A stretch of 64,000 nucleotides of DNA, taken from contig NETF01000012.1 of NCBI GenBank assembly GCA_002172675.1, forward strand, positions 37,246 to 101,245. The letters run 5' to 3'. This DNA comes from an unicellular cyanobacterium SU3 (lineage in GTDB: Bacteria; Cyanobacteriota; Cyanobacteriia; Cyanobacteriales; Microcystaceae). The notes below the pieces were generated by a model, which made no database searches, was not told the origin of the DNA, and saw only the letters and a program-made list of their open reading frames with translations. The position numbers were made by a program, and so were the translations under genes. Below are positions 28,172 through 36,287 of this stretch, one piece after another. Every line of letters starts with the position of its first letter. Position 1 is the stretch's first letter.

Positions 28172-29857
28172 TTAACCTTTAATACATAAAACCTGTTTCA
28201 AAGTGGCTACAACTTCCACTAAATCGGATTGTTGATTAATGACTTTTTCGATAGGTTTATAAGCACCGGGAATTTCATCTAATACCCCTTTATCTTTACG
28301 ACATTCTACTCCTTTTGTTTGCTCAATTAAATCATCAAGAGTAAACTGTTTTTTAGCTTTTATTCGAGACATTAAACGCCCTGCACCGTGAGCGCAGGAA
28401 CAATAACTATCATGGTTTCCTTTCCCTTTTACAATGTAAGATTTTGCTCCCATTGAACCAGGAATAATCCCATAATCTTCTTCTCTTGCTCTCACTGCAC
28501 CCTTACGAGTAACATACACTTCTTGACCAAAATGTAGCTCTTTTTCAGCATAATTATGATGACAATTGACCGATAATAAGGGTTTATTGGGTTTCCCTCC
28601 TGCTAAATGTTTATCAATAATTTGTTTAAACCGTTGCATCATCACATCACGGTTAAAACGGGCATAGTTTTGCGCCCATTGTAAGTCGCGCCAATAAGCA
28701 GCAAATTCCTCCGTACCAGCTACAAAATAAGCTAAATCTGGATCAGGTAAAGAAAGATTAGCTAACTTTGCTAACTCTTTGGCTGTACCAATATGACATT
28801 GTGCCAACTTATTACCAATATGACGAGAACCAGAATGTAACATTAACCAAATTTGATTATTTGTATCTAAACAAACCTCGATAAAATGATTACCTCCCCC
28901 TAATGATCCCATTTGTTTTAAGGCTTTTGCTTCTAACTTTTGCACTCCTTTATGTAGATGTTTAAAATTACGCCAATTTTGCCAATTGGTAACGGTTTTA
29001 TCCGCTTCTTTATTCTGTTCAAAACCGACGGGAATAGTTGCTTCAATTTCTGAACGAATTTGCTTTAATTTTCCTTCTAATTGATCAGCTTTGTAAGGGG
29101 TTTTAATAGCAGCCATTCCACAATTATGGACAAAAACCCCTGCACTGATAGCAAAATTAGCGTATTCTGGTACAGTCAAACAATAAACGTCTTCTGTAAC
29201 AGATAAAGGGATTACTGCAACTACTTTATGATTATAACTATGTTGATATTTTCGATGATTATGGGTCGTTTTTGTGCTTTTAATGGTATTAGTTTGAATC
29301 AAGTTCAAGTTTTTTTCATTAATACCAGGATTAGTAAAAAAATCATCAACTTTTTGCCATATTCCTGAATAATTTTGTTGAATTAATGTATAGCCATCTT
29401 TATCTGTTTTAGAATAAAAAGGCATTAAAGAAGTCCCTGATTGAAGATGACAAGCATCTATATAGCTACCATCTCTTAACATAAATTGATGATCAGGGGT
29501 GCATTTAATTTCTTCCCCATTATCAAGAATTACCTTAATTAAAGGTGCGTTTTTTCGAGTTTTTCGAGCGATCGCTTCACTGGCAACAATACGCCCAGTT
29601 GGAGTACAAGTATAAATATAGATGGCTTTTTTTTCCTCTGCAAGTTGTTGGATAGGGTAAGATTTTCCGTCTACCAAAGGAACTAAAGTATTCCCAGTAA
29701 AACAACCAATATCGACCCCGACAGCAGCCGGAATTACTGCGTCTTCGGTGGCAATAACTGACCCCACTAACGCCCCTTTTCCTAAGTGTACATCCGGCAT
29801 TAAAGCAACGTGCTTATACACAAAAGGTAGGGATGCCACATTTTTGGCCATCTTCAT
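28172..29857 (-). CDS. rtcB: RNA-splicing ligase RtcB, containing an intein and lacking an in-frame N-terminus
   Basis: The host protein is RtcB, which joins 2',3'-cyclic-phosphate and 5'-OH RNA ends with GTP and Mn2+. Extein motifs: HVALMPDVHLGKGALVGSV, GVDIG then CGMAAIKTP (active-site Cys), GGGNHFIEV, HSGSRHIGN, SVNCHHNYAE and GSMGAKSYIV. Residues 52-245 are an intein, splitting DIG from the catalytic Cys. Without it about 367 residues remain. Upstream, a different frame from ATG 29924 encodes the expected family N-terminus (MPYEPLKLNTEKPILSWAD) and meets TGA at 29859-29861, so the gene is probably frameshifted near 29860-29872. Translation from ATG 29857 would give a protein about 25 residues short. 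Confidence 0.85.
   Translation of the reverse strand: MKMAKNVASLPFVYKHVALMPDVHLGKGALVGSVIATEDAVIPAAVGVDIGCFTGNTLVPLVDGKSYPIQQLAEEKKAIYIYTCTPTGRIVASEAIARKTRKNAPLIKVILDNGEEIKCTPDHQFMLRDGSYIDACHLQSGTSLMPFYSKTDKDGYTLIQQNYSGIWQKVDDFFTNPGINEKNLNLIQTNTIKSTKTTHNHRKYQHSYNHKVVAVIPLSVTEDVYCLTVPEYANFAISAGVFVHNCGMAAIKTPYKADQLEGKLKQIRSEIEATIPVGFEQNKEADKTVTNWQNWRNFKHLHKGVQKLEAKALKQMGSLGGGNHFIEVCLDTNNQIWLMLHSGSRHIGNKLAQCHIGTAKELAKLANLSLPDPDLAYFVAGTEEFAAYWRDLQWAQNYARFNRDVMMQRFKQIIDKHLAGGKPNKPLLSVNCHHNYAEKELHFGQEVYVTRKGAVRAREEDYGIIPGSMGAKSYIVKGKGNHDSYCSCAHGAGRLMSRIKAKKQFTLDDLIEQTKGVECRKDKGVLDEIPGAYKPIEKVINQQSDLVEVVATLKQVLCIKG
29123..29704 (-). other. Mini-intein (HINT domain) in RtcB
   Basis: 194 residues. 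Block A CFTGNTLVPLVDG starts with Cys1; block B IKCTPDHQFMLRDG has the TxxH motif; block F is EDVYCLTVPEYANFAISAG; block G is VFVHN followed by Cys+1 of the extein. The penultimate His and terminal Asn are present, so all splicing residues are intact. There is no LAGLIDADG or complete HNH endonuclease; the middle (about residues 95-160) is a Thr/His/Asn-rich linker. Cys+1 is the metal-binding active-site cysteine of RtcB. Confidence 0.92.
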
Positions 29858-29858
29858 T

Positions 29859-29924
29859 TCAGCCGAGATCAGCCCAGGATAAGATTGGTTTTTCTGTATT
29901 AAGTTTTAAAGGTTCGTAAGGCAT
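29859..29924 (-). pseudogene. Out-of-frame N-terminal piece of rtcB
   Basis: ATG 29924 opens MPYEPLKLNTEKPILSWADL followed by G and TGA. The wording matches the N-terminus expected for cyanobacterial RtcB, and the next bases continue in another frame as ISAEMKMAKNVASLPF. The two pieces are one gene split by a small indel. Confidence 0.6.
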
Positions 29925-30140
29925 AGATATTTACTTTAAAGACAATGAACTACAAACATACTACATTATACATAAAAAAATCCTATTCAACGTAAATTCG
30001 ACCCCGTAATCATCGCATTTCTCAAGCAGCAACTTCAAACTCAGTTTTCGGGGTTGGCCATTGGTCGATGATTCAGTCTTAGTCGATGATGATAATTGTC
30101 ATTATCACTATCTTCTTAGAACCGAGAGGATATAGAAAAA

Positions 30141-30164
30141 TTAAGGAAATGGCTTTTTCCTTAA
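30141..30164 (-). terminator. Probable terminator of the PEP-CTERM gene
   Basis: TTAAGGAAA (30141-30149) and TTTCCTTAA (30156-30164) pair; read on the minus strand the stem is followed by TTTTTC. It lies 48 bases after the stop codon at 30212. Confidence 0.55.
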
Positions 30165-30211
30165 TCTCTTAGTTTATTTTGTTCTTGACGTAGGTAATTG
30201 ATTTTGTCTAA

Positions 30212-30783
30212 CTACTTAGAAGATTTTTGTCTACGAGACATGGCAGCAACGATACCAGTTATTCCAATAATGCTAAGTATGGATGTTGGTTCAGGTACAG
30301 ACTGAGCAGATATGTCAAAGCTATAATTTCCTAAATCCGCTCCACCAAAGTTGTTTGTATCTTCTATTTGCACAAAGTACATTCCCTGTTCCAACATCAA
30401 ATTAAAGATTTCTTCCCCTGTCCCTGATGAGCGAAACCAGCAATCAGAACAGGTTTCAATAATATTTCCTAGTTCATCTAAAATACTTAAATCAAAGCCA
30501 TCTTTACTGAAATCAGTGTTAATATCAGGTTGTAAATTACTTAAGGTAAAGTTGACAGTAGAGTCGTAAGTTAACTGGAAAACATCAATATCAGAGTCAG
30601 GGAGATTTCCACTGATTCCCGTAACGTCTAATCCCCCAACATCTTAAGCTGTAGCTGTGGTACTGCCAGCATCGCCAACTTCGTTGAAGACAGCAGCTTG
30701 TGCGAGGTTAGCTTCTGATATAATCCCTAAGCCTAGAATAATACCACCAATAGTAACAGCAGATTTAGTCAGAAAATTTTTCA
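30212..30783 (-). pseudogene. PEP-CTERM sorted exported protein, interrupted by an in-frame TAA
   Basis: From ATG 30783 the frame reads MKNFLTKSAVTIGGIILGLG (signal peptide, likely cut after AQA), then a short mature start, then TAA at 30644-30646. The same frame continues for about 143 codons to the end at 30212: DVGGLDVTGISGNLPDSDID, a beta-rich body with a CSDCW pair, then SVPEPTSILSIIGITGIVAA and the basic tail MSRRQKSSK. That C-terminus is a textbook PEP-CTERM sorting signal, processed by exosortase. The body fits a bacterial pre-peptidase C-like beta domain. One nonsense codon separates signal and body, so no exported protein should be made unless readthrough occurs. Confidence 0.72.
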
Positions 30784-31291
30784 TGATTTTTCTCTTTTTT
30801 GTCCTAGAGTTTTATCTTTAAATTTAGTATGTTTTATGAATTAATTTTTCTGAATGATTAAAATCACCGTTAAAGTGTGTTTGTGATAGAAACGAAGAAA
30901 ATGAATTTCCACGTTCGTCTCTTTTTGACACCACTTATTTAAGTCTTTGTATCGCTTCGATGGCTTACATCGGTGATGAACTGGAAAAAATCCCTCGTTT
31001 TTCGTAGCCAAGTGCGGATTGATTATAATCGCTTCTCCTGTCTACATTTAACCGATTTTAGCAACTGACATCAAGGGTTTTGTCTTCACCCAATCAGGTT
31101 AGTTTCCCAAAAATTTAACAATTCATTTTCAAGAATCAAATACCTGTTTCAATTAAGTATTCTAGGTAAAACTCTGAAATGTTGGTTAGAGTCAAGAGAA
31201 GCTATCAAAGATATTTGCGCTCTGTCCTCTCAACCTAAGAAACCGATTCTATTTTAACCTTTTGTCCAGTTTCTGGGGTACATTATACTTG
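30784..31291. other. Intergenic stretch without a recognised gene
   Basis: About 500 bases between the PEP-CTERM and MarR genes. No convincing ORF, RNA motif or repeat was seen; a few protein-like segments are too short to name. Confidence 0.5.
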
Positions 31292-31768
31292 TTAGCCTTG
31301 TTCTTGGAGCTTCATCAAGATGTCTGTGAACGCCTCCAGTCGTGAACCCACTTCTTCTAACGGCGCTTCGCCCAAACGCTCAATAAACACCTGATCCAAA
31401 TCTGCTAGCGCCAATCTTACCGTGGATATCAGATGCTCGCCTAGTTCTGTAAACAGGATCTGTTTCTGCTTGCCCACGCCTTCTATCTGCTCGAGATAAC
31501 CGGCTCGACAAAGCTCTTTGACTATTTTGGCCGCCATCTGTCGCGATACCTTCAAACGGCGAGCGATTTCGGCACTATAGTTAATGCCACAATCTAGGGC
31601 GCTGAGGAAATTGAGCATGGAAGGAGAGACAGCCTCAAAGCCCTGTAAGCGCAAATATTCAGCCATATACTGGGTGAACTGATCATGGAGGTTGGCAGAG
31701 GCGAATATCAACTTCAGAGATCGACTATCAGCCATGGGAATGTCGCGCTTTGTAAACTTAGTTGACAT
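31292..31768 (-). CDS. MarR-family transcriptional regulator
   Basis: 158 residues with a winged helix-turn-helix: LNFLSALDCGINYSAEIARRLKVSRQMAAKIVKELCRAGYLEQIEGVG (about 45-105 in total), then the dimer helix region. MarR proteins are dimeric repressors relieved by small ligands. ATG 31768 lies inside an operator-like repeat, so the real start may be ATG 31735 (MADSRSLKL). The gene is divergent from the SRPBCC gene and is visibly richer in G+C than its neighbours. It probably controls itself and the divergent gene. Confidence 0.85.
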   Translation of the reverse strand: MSTKFTKRDIPMADSRSLKLIFASANLHDQFTQYMAEYLRLQGFEAVSPSMLNFLSALDCGINYSAEIARRLKVSRQMAAKIVKELCRAGYLEQIEGVGKQKQILFTELGEHLISTVRLALADLDQVFIERLGEAPLEEVGSRLEAFTDILMKLQEQG

Positions 31769-31810
31769 AAAGAGATGCCTATCGTATGCTTATGTCAATT
31801 AAGTTTACAA
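31750..31810. promoter_or_regulatory. Two MarR-type operators between divergent genes
   Basis: TTGTAAACTTAGTTGACATAA (31750-31770, first 20 bases quoted plus A) is repeated inverted at 31790-31810 with one mismatch of 21. Each arm is itself an imperfect 17-bp palindrome of form TGTnAAyTnAGTTnACA (31751-31767 and 31793-31809), spaced 42 bp, about four helical turns. A TTGACA -35-like hexamer lies in the left arm. Confidence 0.7.
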
Positions 31811-31858
31811 GGGCGTGGCTGAGTTGTCACATCCGTTAGTCTCATGCTGGAGGTTGCC

Positions 31859-32746
31859 ATGAACACAACCCGTCTTTTGCGTACTGCATTGCTTGCAAAT
31901 GCTGTTTTTTCTGCCGTCTGTGCGCTAACGCTGTTAGCCTTGCCTGCGTTTGTTGGAGATATACTTGGTATACAAGTACCTTTGATTTTGCGACTGTTGG
32001 GTTTTGGGTTATTCATCTTTTCGATTGATTTGGTACATCAGGTCATACGGCCACGGTTGTTGACCTGGCGTGCTCTCTATGCCAGTGCTGGTGACTTTCT
32101 TTGGGTAATTGGCTCTGTACTGGGGCTACTACTGTTCCCCGAACTGTTTTCTGTAACTGGAGTAGCGGTGGTGCTGGTGATTGCTGGGATAGTATTGGCC
32201 TTTGGCATCTGGCAAGTGTGTGGGATTGATCGCACCCACCGGGTGGCAAATTCAGCTCTTCATCGGCATTGTCTGGTTGTGCGTACAGAGGCTCCAGCAG
32301 TAGCCATGTGGGATGTGATCGAGCGTATGGGTGATATTCAGAACTATGCGCCTTCGTTGGTCAGGTCGGAAATTCTTGATGGCAAGGTACCCGGAGTTGG
32401 TGCAGTACGGCGCTGTGCTGACCAATTCGGTAGATGTTGGACGGAGGAGTGTATCGATTTTGATCCAGGCCATTCGTTTACCGTGCGCTTTGTCTGTGAG
32501 GCGCCGGATTTCCCATTCCCGGTCAGCACTATGATTGGAGGATGGGAGGTTATGTCGGCTGGCACAGGTTCCGATGTGATGGTGTGGTGGGAAATTGCCC
32601 CCAAGCCACGTTTCCTGGCACCAGTTCTATTGCCAGTTCTGGCCTTCAGTGCAGATCGTGACTTTGTAGGCGTTATTCGCCGTATGGCAGACGATTCAAT
32701 AGTTCAAAACCCCTCCAAGGTAAGGCTTCTGCCTCGTTTTTGCTAG
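31859..32746 (+). CDS. Fusion of a four-helix membrane domain and a SRPBCC (polyketide cyclase/dehydrase-like) domain
   Basis: I choose ATG 31859 because GGAGG lies six bases upstream; an earlier ATG at 31844 lacks this. The first about 120 residues form four hydrophobic helices (LLANAVFSAVCALTLLALPA through VLVIAGIVLAFGIWQV). From about residue 145 a START-like fold is seen (TEAPAVAMWDVIERMGDIQNYAPSL, CIDFDPGHSFTVRF). SRPBCC folds bind hydrophobic ligands. A MarR gene is divergent, suggesting a ligand-inducible module. GC content and codon choice differ from flanking genes, consistent with transfer. The last residues (SKVRLLPRFC) look abnormal and the C-terminus may be altered. Confidence 0.65.
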   Translation: MNTTRLLRTALLANAVFSAVCALTLLALPAFVGDILGIQVPLILRLLGFGLFIFSIDLVHQVIRPRLLTWRALYASAGDFLWVIGSVLGLLLFPELFSVTGVAVVLVIAGIVLAFGIWQVCGIDRTHRVANSALHRHCLVVRTEAPAVAMWDVIERMGDIQNYAPSLVRSEILDGKVPGVGAVRRCADQFGRCWTEECIDFDPGHSFTVRFVCEAPDFPFPVSTMIGGWEVMSAGTGSDVMVWWEIAPKPRFLAPVLLPVLAFSADRDFVGVIRRMADDSIVQNPSKVRLLPRFC

Positions 32747-32805
32747 TTTAATTAGGCTGACGCTGTTCTATTTATTTCACTGTTAAGTCCACTTAAATCT
32801 AAATA

Positions 32806-33115
32806 GTTGACACTCCCACTGCTACCGCAAAGCTCAAGCAGTGGGATTCTTGTATCTAGCACAGTCAAAAAGAGACAACTGAATGTACTTTTTATTGTCT
32901 GTATTCACCAAGTTCGGGGGTGTGCCAAGCATCCCATGATTTAAGTCGGATGAATTCATTACAAAAACATCTTTCTTTAGACTCAAATCACATTTTAATG
33001 CCCTAAACTTTTTAGCTTGTTGAAGTTGCTTTCTTCGTTACTGAGCTTTACAACGGTTGAGATTCACGAATTTAAGTTTAATAGTGCGAGTTACTTTAAT
33101 TAATATCTTTAAGTT
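32806..33115 (-). pseudogene. IS200/IS605-family OrfB (TnpB) remnant with right-end hairpin
   Basis: On the minus strand an N-terminal piece KVTRTIKLKFVNLNRCKAQ (about 33050-33107; start codon mutated to ATT) is followed in the same frame, after a stop, by a C-terminal-like piece ending GMLGTPPNLVNTDNKKYIQL and FDCARYKNPTA. The middle of the gene, including the RuvC and zinc-finger motifs, is gone. TCCCACTGCT (32815-32824) pairs perfectly with AGCAGTGGGA (32837-32846), a hairpin as at right ends of these elements, where the guide-RNA scaffold overlaps the OrfB stop codon. No TnpA is seen. Confidence 0.5.
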
Positions 33116-33140
33116 CCTACTCAATAATGATGGAGCCTAT

Positions 33141-33905
33141 TTAAGATTTTTTACTTAGAATTGACATAGGATCGACGAGAGTTGGAAAATCTTTAACAAT
33201 TGCCGAACAAGATTTGATAAAATTGTTCGCCCACTCTTGAGAATACTGCTGTTGTAACAAAGTAATGGGTTTATCTAAGTCTTCTAAAAAAATAATATTT
33301 CTGTTTTTGTCTAGAGAAAATAAACTGAACCATCGATCATTTGGACAAGATATTTCCCAATACTTAGTAGCAAGGGTTGATCCTAAATACTGACAACCAA
33401 GTTGATATAAATGAGTTAAGTAAGGCAATAACTGCTTAACGGTAATATCATTTGCTTTAATCATTTCTGAATCAAGTGGATTAAAATCTGAAGGAAATTT
33501 AGTATATTCATTGTAGATCGAGCCTTTTAAATTAGTTTTTGTTAAGTTAATTCCCACTAAACAAGCATCACGAAGATCAACATTGATAAGACTTGCCCCA
33601 CACAAGTTAGCCCCAGTTAAATAGGCTCCTCTAAGATTTGATTTATCTAAAATAGCTTTTTCCAGATTAGCTTGATTAAGATAACTATTTTGTAGATTCA
33701 CTGCTCTCAATTTAGCTTGCTCAAAATTGACCTTATTTAAGTGAGATTGTGACACATTCGCTTCGTTTAAGATAGCTTTTTTGAGGGAAGCATTAGTCAG
33801 GTAAGCTCCTTCTAAATCCCAGTTTCTTAAGTCAGCACCGAGTAAATTCGCGTTGCATAAATTCTTCTTTTTCAGGTTAGTAGAATCAAAAGTGTTTATG
33901 GACAT
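33141..33905 (-). CDS. Pentapeptide-repeat protein
   Basis: 254 residues. From about 10 to 130 there are some twenty A(D/N)LxX units (NLLGADLRNWDLEGAYLTNA, AILDKSNLRGAYLTGANLCG), predicted to form a right-handed square beta-helix. The C-terminal about 110 residues (SEMIKANDITVKQLLPYLTH through WANNFIKSCSAIV) form a separate helical domain. Function is unknown. The start has GAGAGGAAATTAA upstream. A 68-residue gene lies just upstream on the same strand. Confidence 0.8.
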   Translation of the reverse strand: MSINTFDSTNLKKKNLCNANLLGADLRNWDLEGAYLTNASLKKAILNEANVSQSHLNKVNFEQAKLRAVNLQNSYLNQANLEKAILDKSNLRGAYLTGANLCGASLINVDLRDACLVGINLTKTNLKGSIYNEYTKFPSDFNPLDSEMIKANDITVKQLLPYLTHLYQLGCQYLGSTLATKYWEISCPNDRWFSLFSLDKNRNIIFLEDLDKPITLLQQQYSQEWANNFIKSCSAIVKDFPTLVDPMSILSKKS

Positions 33906-33993
33906 TTAATTTCCTCTCTTACAGTTGACCAATTATTTTTAATAATATTGCACTAACTAATTAGAAAAATAATTGAAAAATTTCCCTAATTAT

Positions 33994-34200
33994 TTAGTTC
34001 AGTCGTTTAATTTCTTGGCATTGCTCAATGGCTTTTTCTATCAAGTCAACGATATGATGATTTTCTGATTGCTTGAGTTGACTTTTAATCTGTTGAAGAT
34101 TGTCAAGCAACTCTAAAATATTCGTGGTTCTCTCTTCTCGCTGACTAGCAATAAGATTCGATAAATAGTTAATAGAGTAATGATTAGAAATAGATTGCAC
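33994..34200 (-). CDS. Small hypothetical helical protein
   Basis: 68 residues from a GTG start with AGAGGA eight bases upstream. The second half (ELLDNLQQIKSQLKQSENHH, DLIEKAIEQCQEIKRLN) is strongly helical and coiled-coil-like. No family recognised. It lies 88 bases upstream of the pentapeptide-repeat gene and could be co-transcribed. Confidence 0.45.
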   Translation of the reverse strand: MQSISNHYSINYLSNLIASQREERTTNILELLDNLQQIKSQLKQSENHHIVDLIEKAIEQCQEIKRLN

Positions 34201-34359
34201 AGACAGTTCCTCTGTAAATGGTTAGGGGATGAGGGCTTAATCTTGCCTTAACTTCCACTTTGACCACAATATAATAAGAAAAAATAAGAAAATTATAAAA
34301 CCTGTCCTCATCTCAGATTCGAGTTCAGATTTCAGTCAGTTGAAATTTTGGATTAAAGC

Positions 34360-35610
34360 TTATTGTTCATCGCTTTGGAGAACAGTCTTAGAAACAATAC
34401 GGGTTTTCTTGCGCTGTGCTTCGGTGAGTTCTTCCCCTGCTTGCAGTTGGGTGGCATTGCTTTGTAGTACGGTGGCTGCACTGTTATCCCCTAATTGGAG
34501 GGCAGTTTTCGCTGCGGTTTGTAGTAAAGTGGCAGCCCCTTGGCGATCGCCTTGATTGAGTTTTGCTTCGGCTAACTGAGTTTGACGGTATTTGGCTAAA
34601 GTTAAGACAGATTTTTGTACGTTACTATCAATTTTGGGTTCATATACCCCTTGAACTTCTACGGTTAAAGGAATCTTCTCAGATAATAATGCGGTTTGAG
34701 ACAGGGCCGGATCATCGTAACGCACTTGTACCGTGCCGATCGTATGATTTCCGGGGGTCAATTGACTTAAATAGAGGTTAACTAAGATTACCCGTGCCTT
34801 ATCGGTCATTAAGTCCCCTAAACGCACTATATAGGTGTTTCCTTCTGGTTGGGGGTTCAATTCGACGGTTTCGGGTTCCACTTGGGCCATAGGTTTAAAG
34901 TCAGCTAAGCGCACTTCTGGAATAAATTCCAAGCAAAGATAAGCATTGGTTAACCCTACCGACTGAATACGAGTAAACAGACGAGTAAACTCGGTGATCG
35001 CTTGTTCTGGTTGTTCAATGTAACACAGCGTTCCCCCCACTGCATCAGCAATACTTTCTAAAACGTCTTGATTCCAATGATTACCAAACCCTAGGGTATT
35101 GAGAGTAATATTGTATTCTGCTGCTACTTGAGCTAATTTTAAACAGCGTTCATTGTCCCCATGTTCGTTTTCCCCATCGGTGAGTAAAAAGATTTGAGAG
35201 ACGCGATCATCTTTTCCTAAAGCAACCTCTTTGATGCCGACTTTCATTCCTTCATCGATGCAAGTTCCCCCTGCGGGTTCGAGACGTTGGATCTGTTTTT
35301 TAACCATTTCAATGTCGTCTAGGGGTTGGTTGGGAACGATAACTTTCGCGCGATGATCAAATGCTACCACCGAGAGGCGATCGCCAGATCCGAGACTTTC
35401 TACTAAGCGTATGGCTGCTTCTTTGACGGTTTTGATGGGTTTGCCTGTCATAGAGCCACTATGGTCTAAAATTAACCCTAAGTTTAAGGGTAGAGTGCGG
35501 TCGCTACTTTCGCTAACAGCAGAAAGGGATATGGCCACTTGTCTTTGAGTGTTGCTTTGATTAGCATCAATATGACTATCGTTTAAAGCACTTTTTAATT
35601 GAACTTTCAT
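34360..35610 (-). CDS. VWA-domain protein
   Basis: 416 residues. The von Willebrand A domain (about 38-215) has the MIDAS motif LILDHSGSMTGKPI (DxSxS), the Thr of GGTCIDEG and the Asp of LLTDGENEHGD. A C-terminal beta domain and helical tail (AEAKLNQGDRQGAATLLQTA) follow. There is no signal peptide. VWA proteins of this type mediate metal-dependent protein contacts; no partner is visible nearby. Divergent from the peroxidase gene. Confidence 0.85.
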   Translation of the reverse strand: MKVQLKSALNDSHIDANQSNTQRQVAISLSAVSESSDRTLPLNLGLILDHSGSMTGKPIKTVKEAAIRLVESLGSGDRLSVVAFDHRAKVIVPNQPLDDIEMVKKQIQRLEPAGGTCIDEGMKVGIKEVALGKDDRVSQIFLLTDGENEHGDNERCLKLAQVAAEYNITLNTLGFGNHWNQDVLESIADAVGGTLCYIEQPEQAITEFTRLFTRIQSVGLTNAYLCLEFIPEVRLADFKPMAQVEPETVELNPQPEGNTYIVRLGDLMTDKARVILVNLYLSQLTPGNHTIGTVQVRYDDPALSQTALLSEKIPLTVEVQGVYEPKIDSNVQKSVLTLAKYRQTQLAEAKLNQGDRQGAATLLQTAAKTALQLGDNSAATVLQSNATQLQAGEELTEAQRKKTRIVSKTVLQSDEQ

Positions 35611-35805
35611 AATTAACTACTGTGTGTTGAAAGATTTAACTTTATTTCTAGGTAAGGGAAGTTTCTTCGGCACTTATCCCCTTTTCTTACAGGATAAATC
35701 ATTTTTTATGGTTACTGAGCAAATTACATTTATCTACTAACTCCTAACACCGAACTCAGGTTAATGGGATAATAGAGATTAATCTATTTTTTCTCAATCA
35801 CAATT

Positions 35806-36270
35806 ATGCCTCTGCCTACTAATTTAACAACCCTTGAGGGAACACCTATTCCAAAAGAAGAATTAAAAAATCAAGTCATCCTTTTTGTCAATGTGGCCAG
35901 TCAATGTGGCTTAACCCCTCAATATTCAGGTTTAGTTGAACTTCAGCAAAAATATGGAGAGCGAGGGTTTAAAGTCATTGGTGTTCCTTGTAATCAATTT
36001 GGCCAACAAGAACCGGGTACACCCGAAGAGATTAAAGATTTTACCAGGAGTAAATATAACGTTGAATTTACTTTACTCGAAAAACAAGACGTTAATGGAA
36101 CTAACCGCAGTCCCCTTTATCAATTCTTAGTTCAAGATGGTGAAGATATTAGCTGGAATTTTGGTAAATTTTTAGTGGGTCGTAATCAAGAAGTGGTCGC
36201 ACGATTTGATCCAGGGACAACTCCGGATGATCCTCAACTACAAGCTGCCATTGAAAAAGCTTTGAGTTAA
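35806..36270 (+). CDS. Glutathione peroxidase family (thioredoxin-dependent Cys-GPx)
   Basis: 154 residues, the usual small GPx size. Catalytic Cys in NVASQCGLTPQYSGL (cysteine, not selenocysteine), Gln in PCNQFGQQEPGTPEEI, and Trp/Asn in ISWNFGKFLVG complete the tetrad. In cyanobacteria such enzymes reduce lipid hydroperoxides using NADPH or thioredoxin. It lies 17 bases before the FAD-enzyme gene on the same strand, suggesting a redox operon. Confidence 0.9.
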   Translation: MPLPTNLTTLEGTPIPKEELKNQVILFVNVASQCGLTPQYSGLVELQQKYGERGFKVIGVPCNQFGQQEPGTPEEIKDFTRSKYNVEFTLLEKQDVNGTNRSPLYQFLVQDGEDISWNFGKFLVGRNQEVVARFDPGTTPDDPQLQAAIEKALS

Positions 36271-36287
36271 TCAGTTAGGTTTTTACA

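Noticed and set aside
31844..31858. Longer start for the SRPBCC fusion gene at ATG 31844
   Set aside because: GGAGG is correctly spaced for ATG 31859, while ATG 31844 has no RBS.
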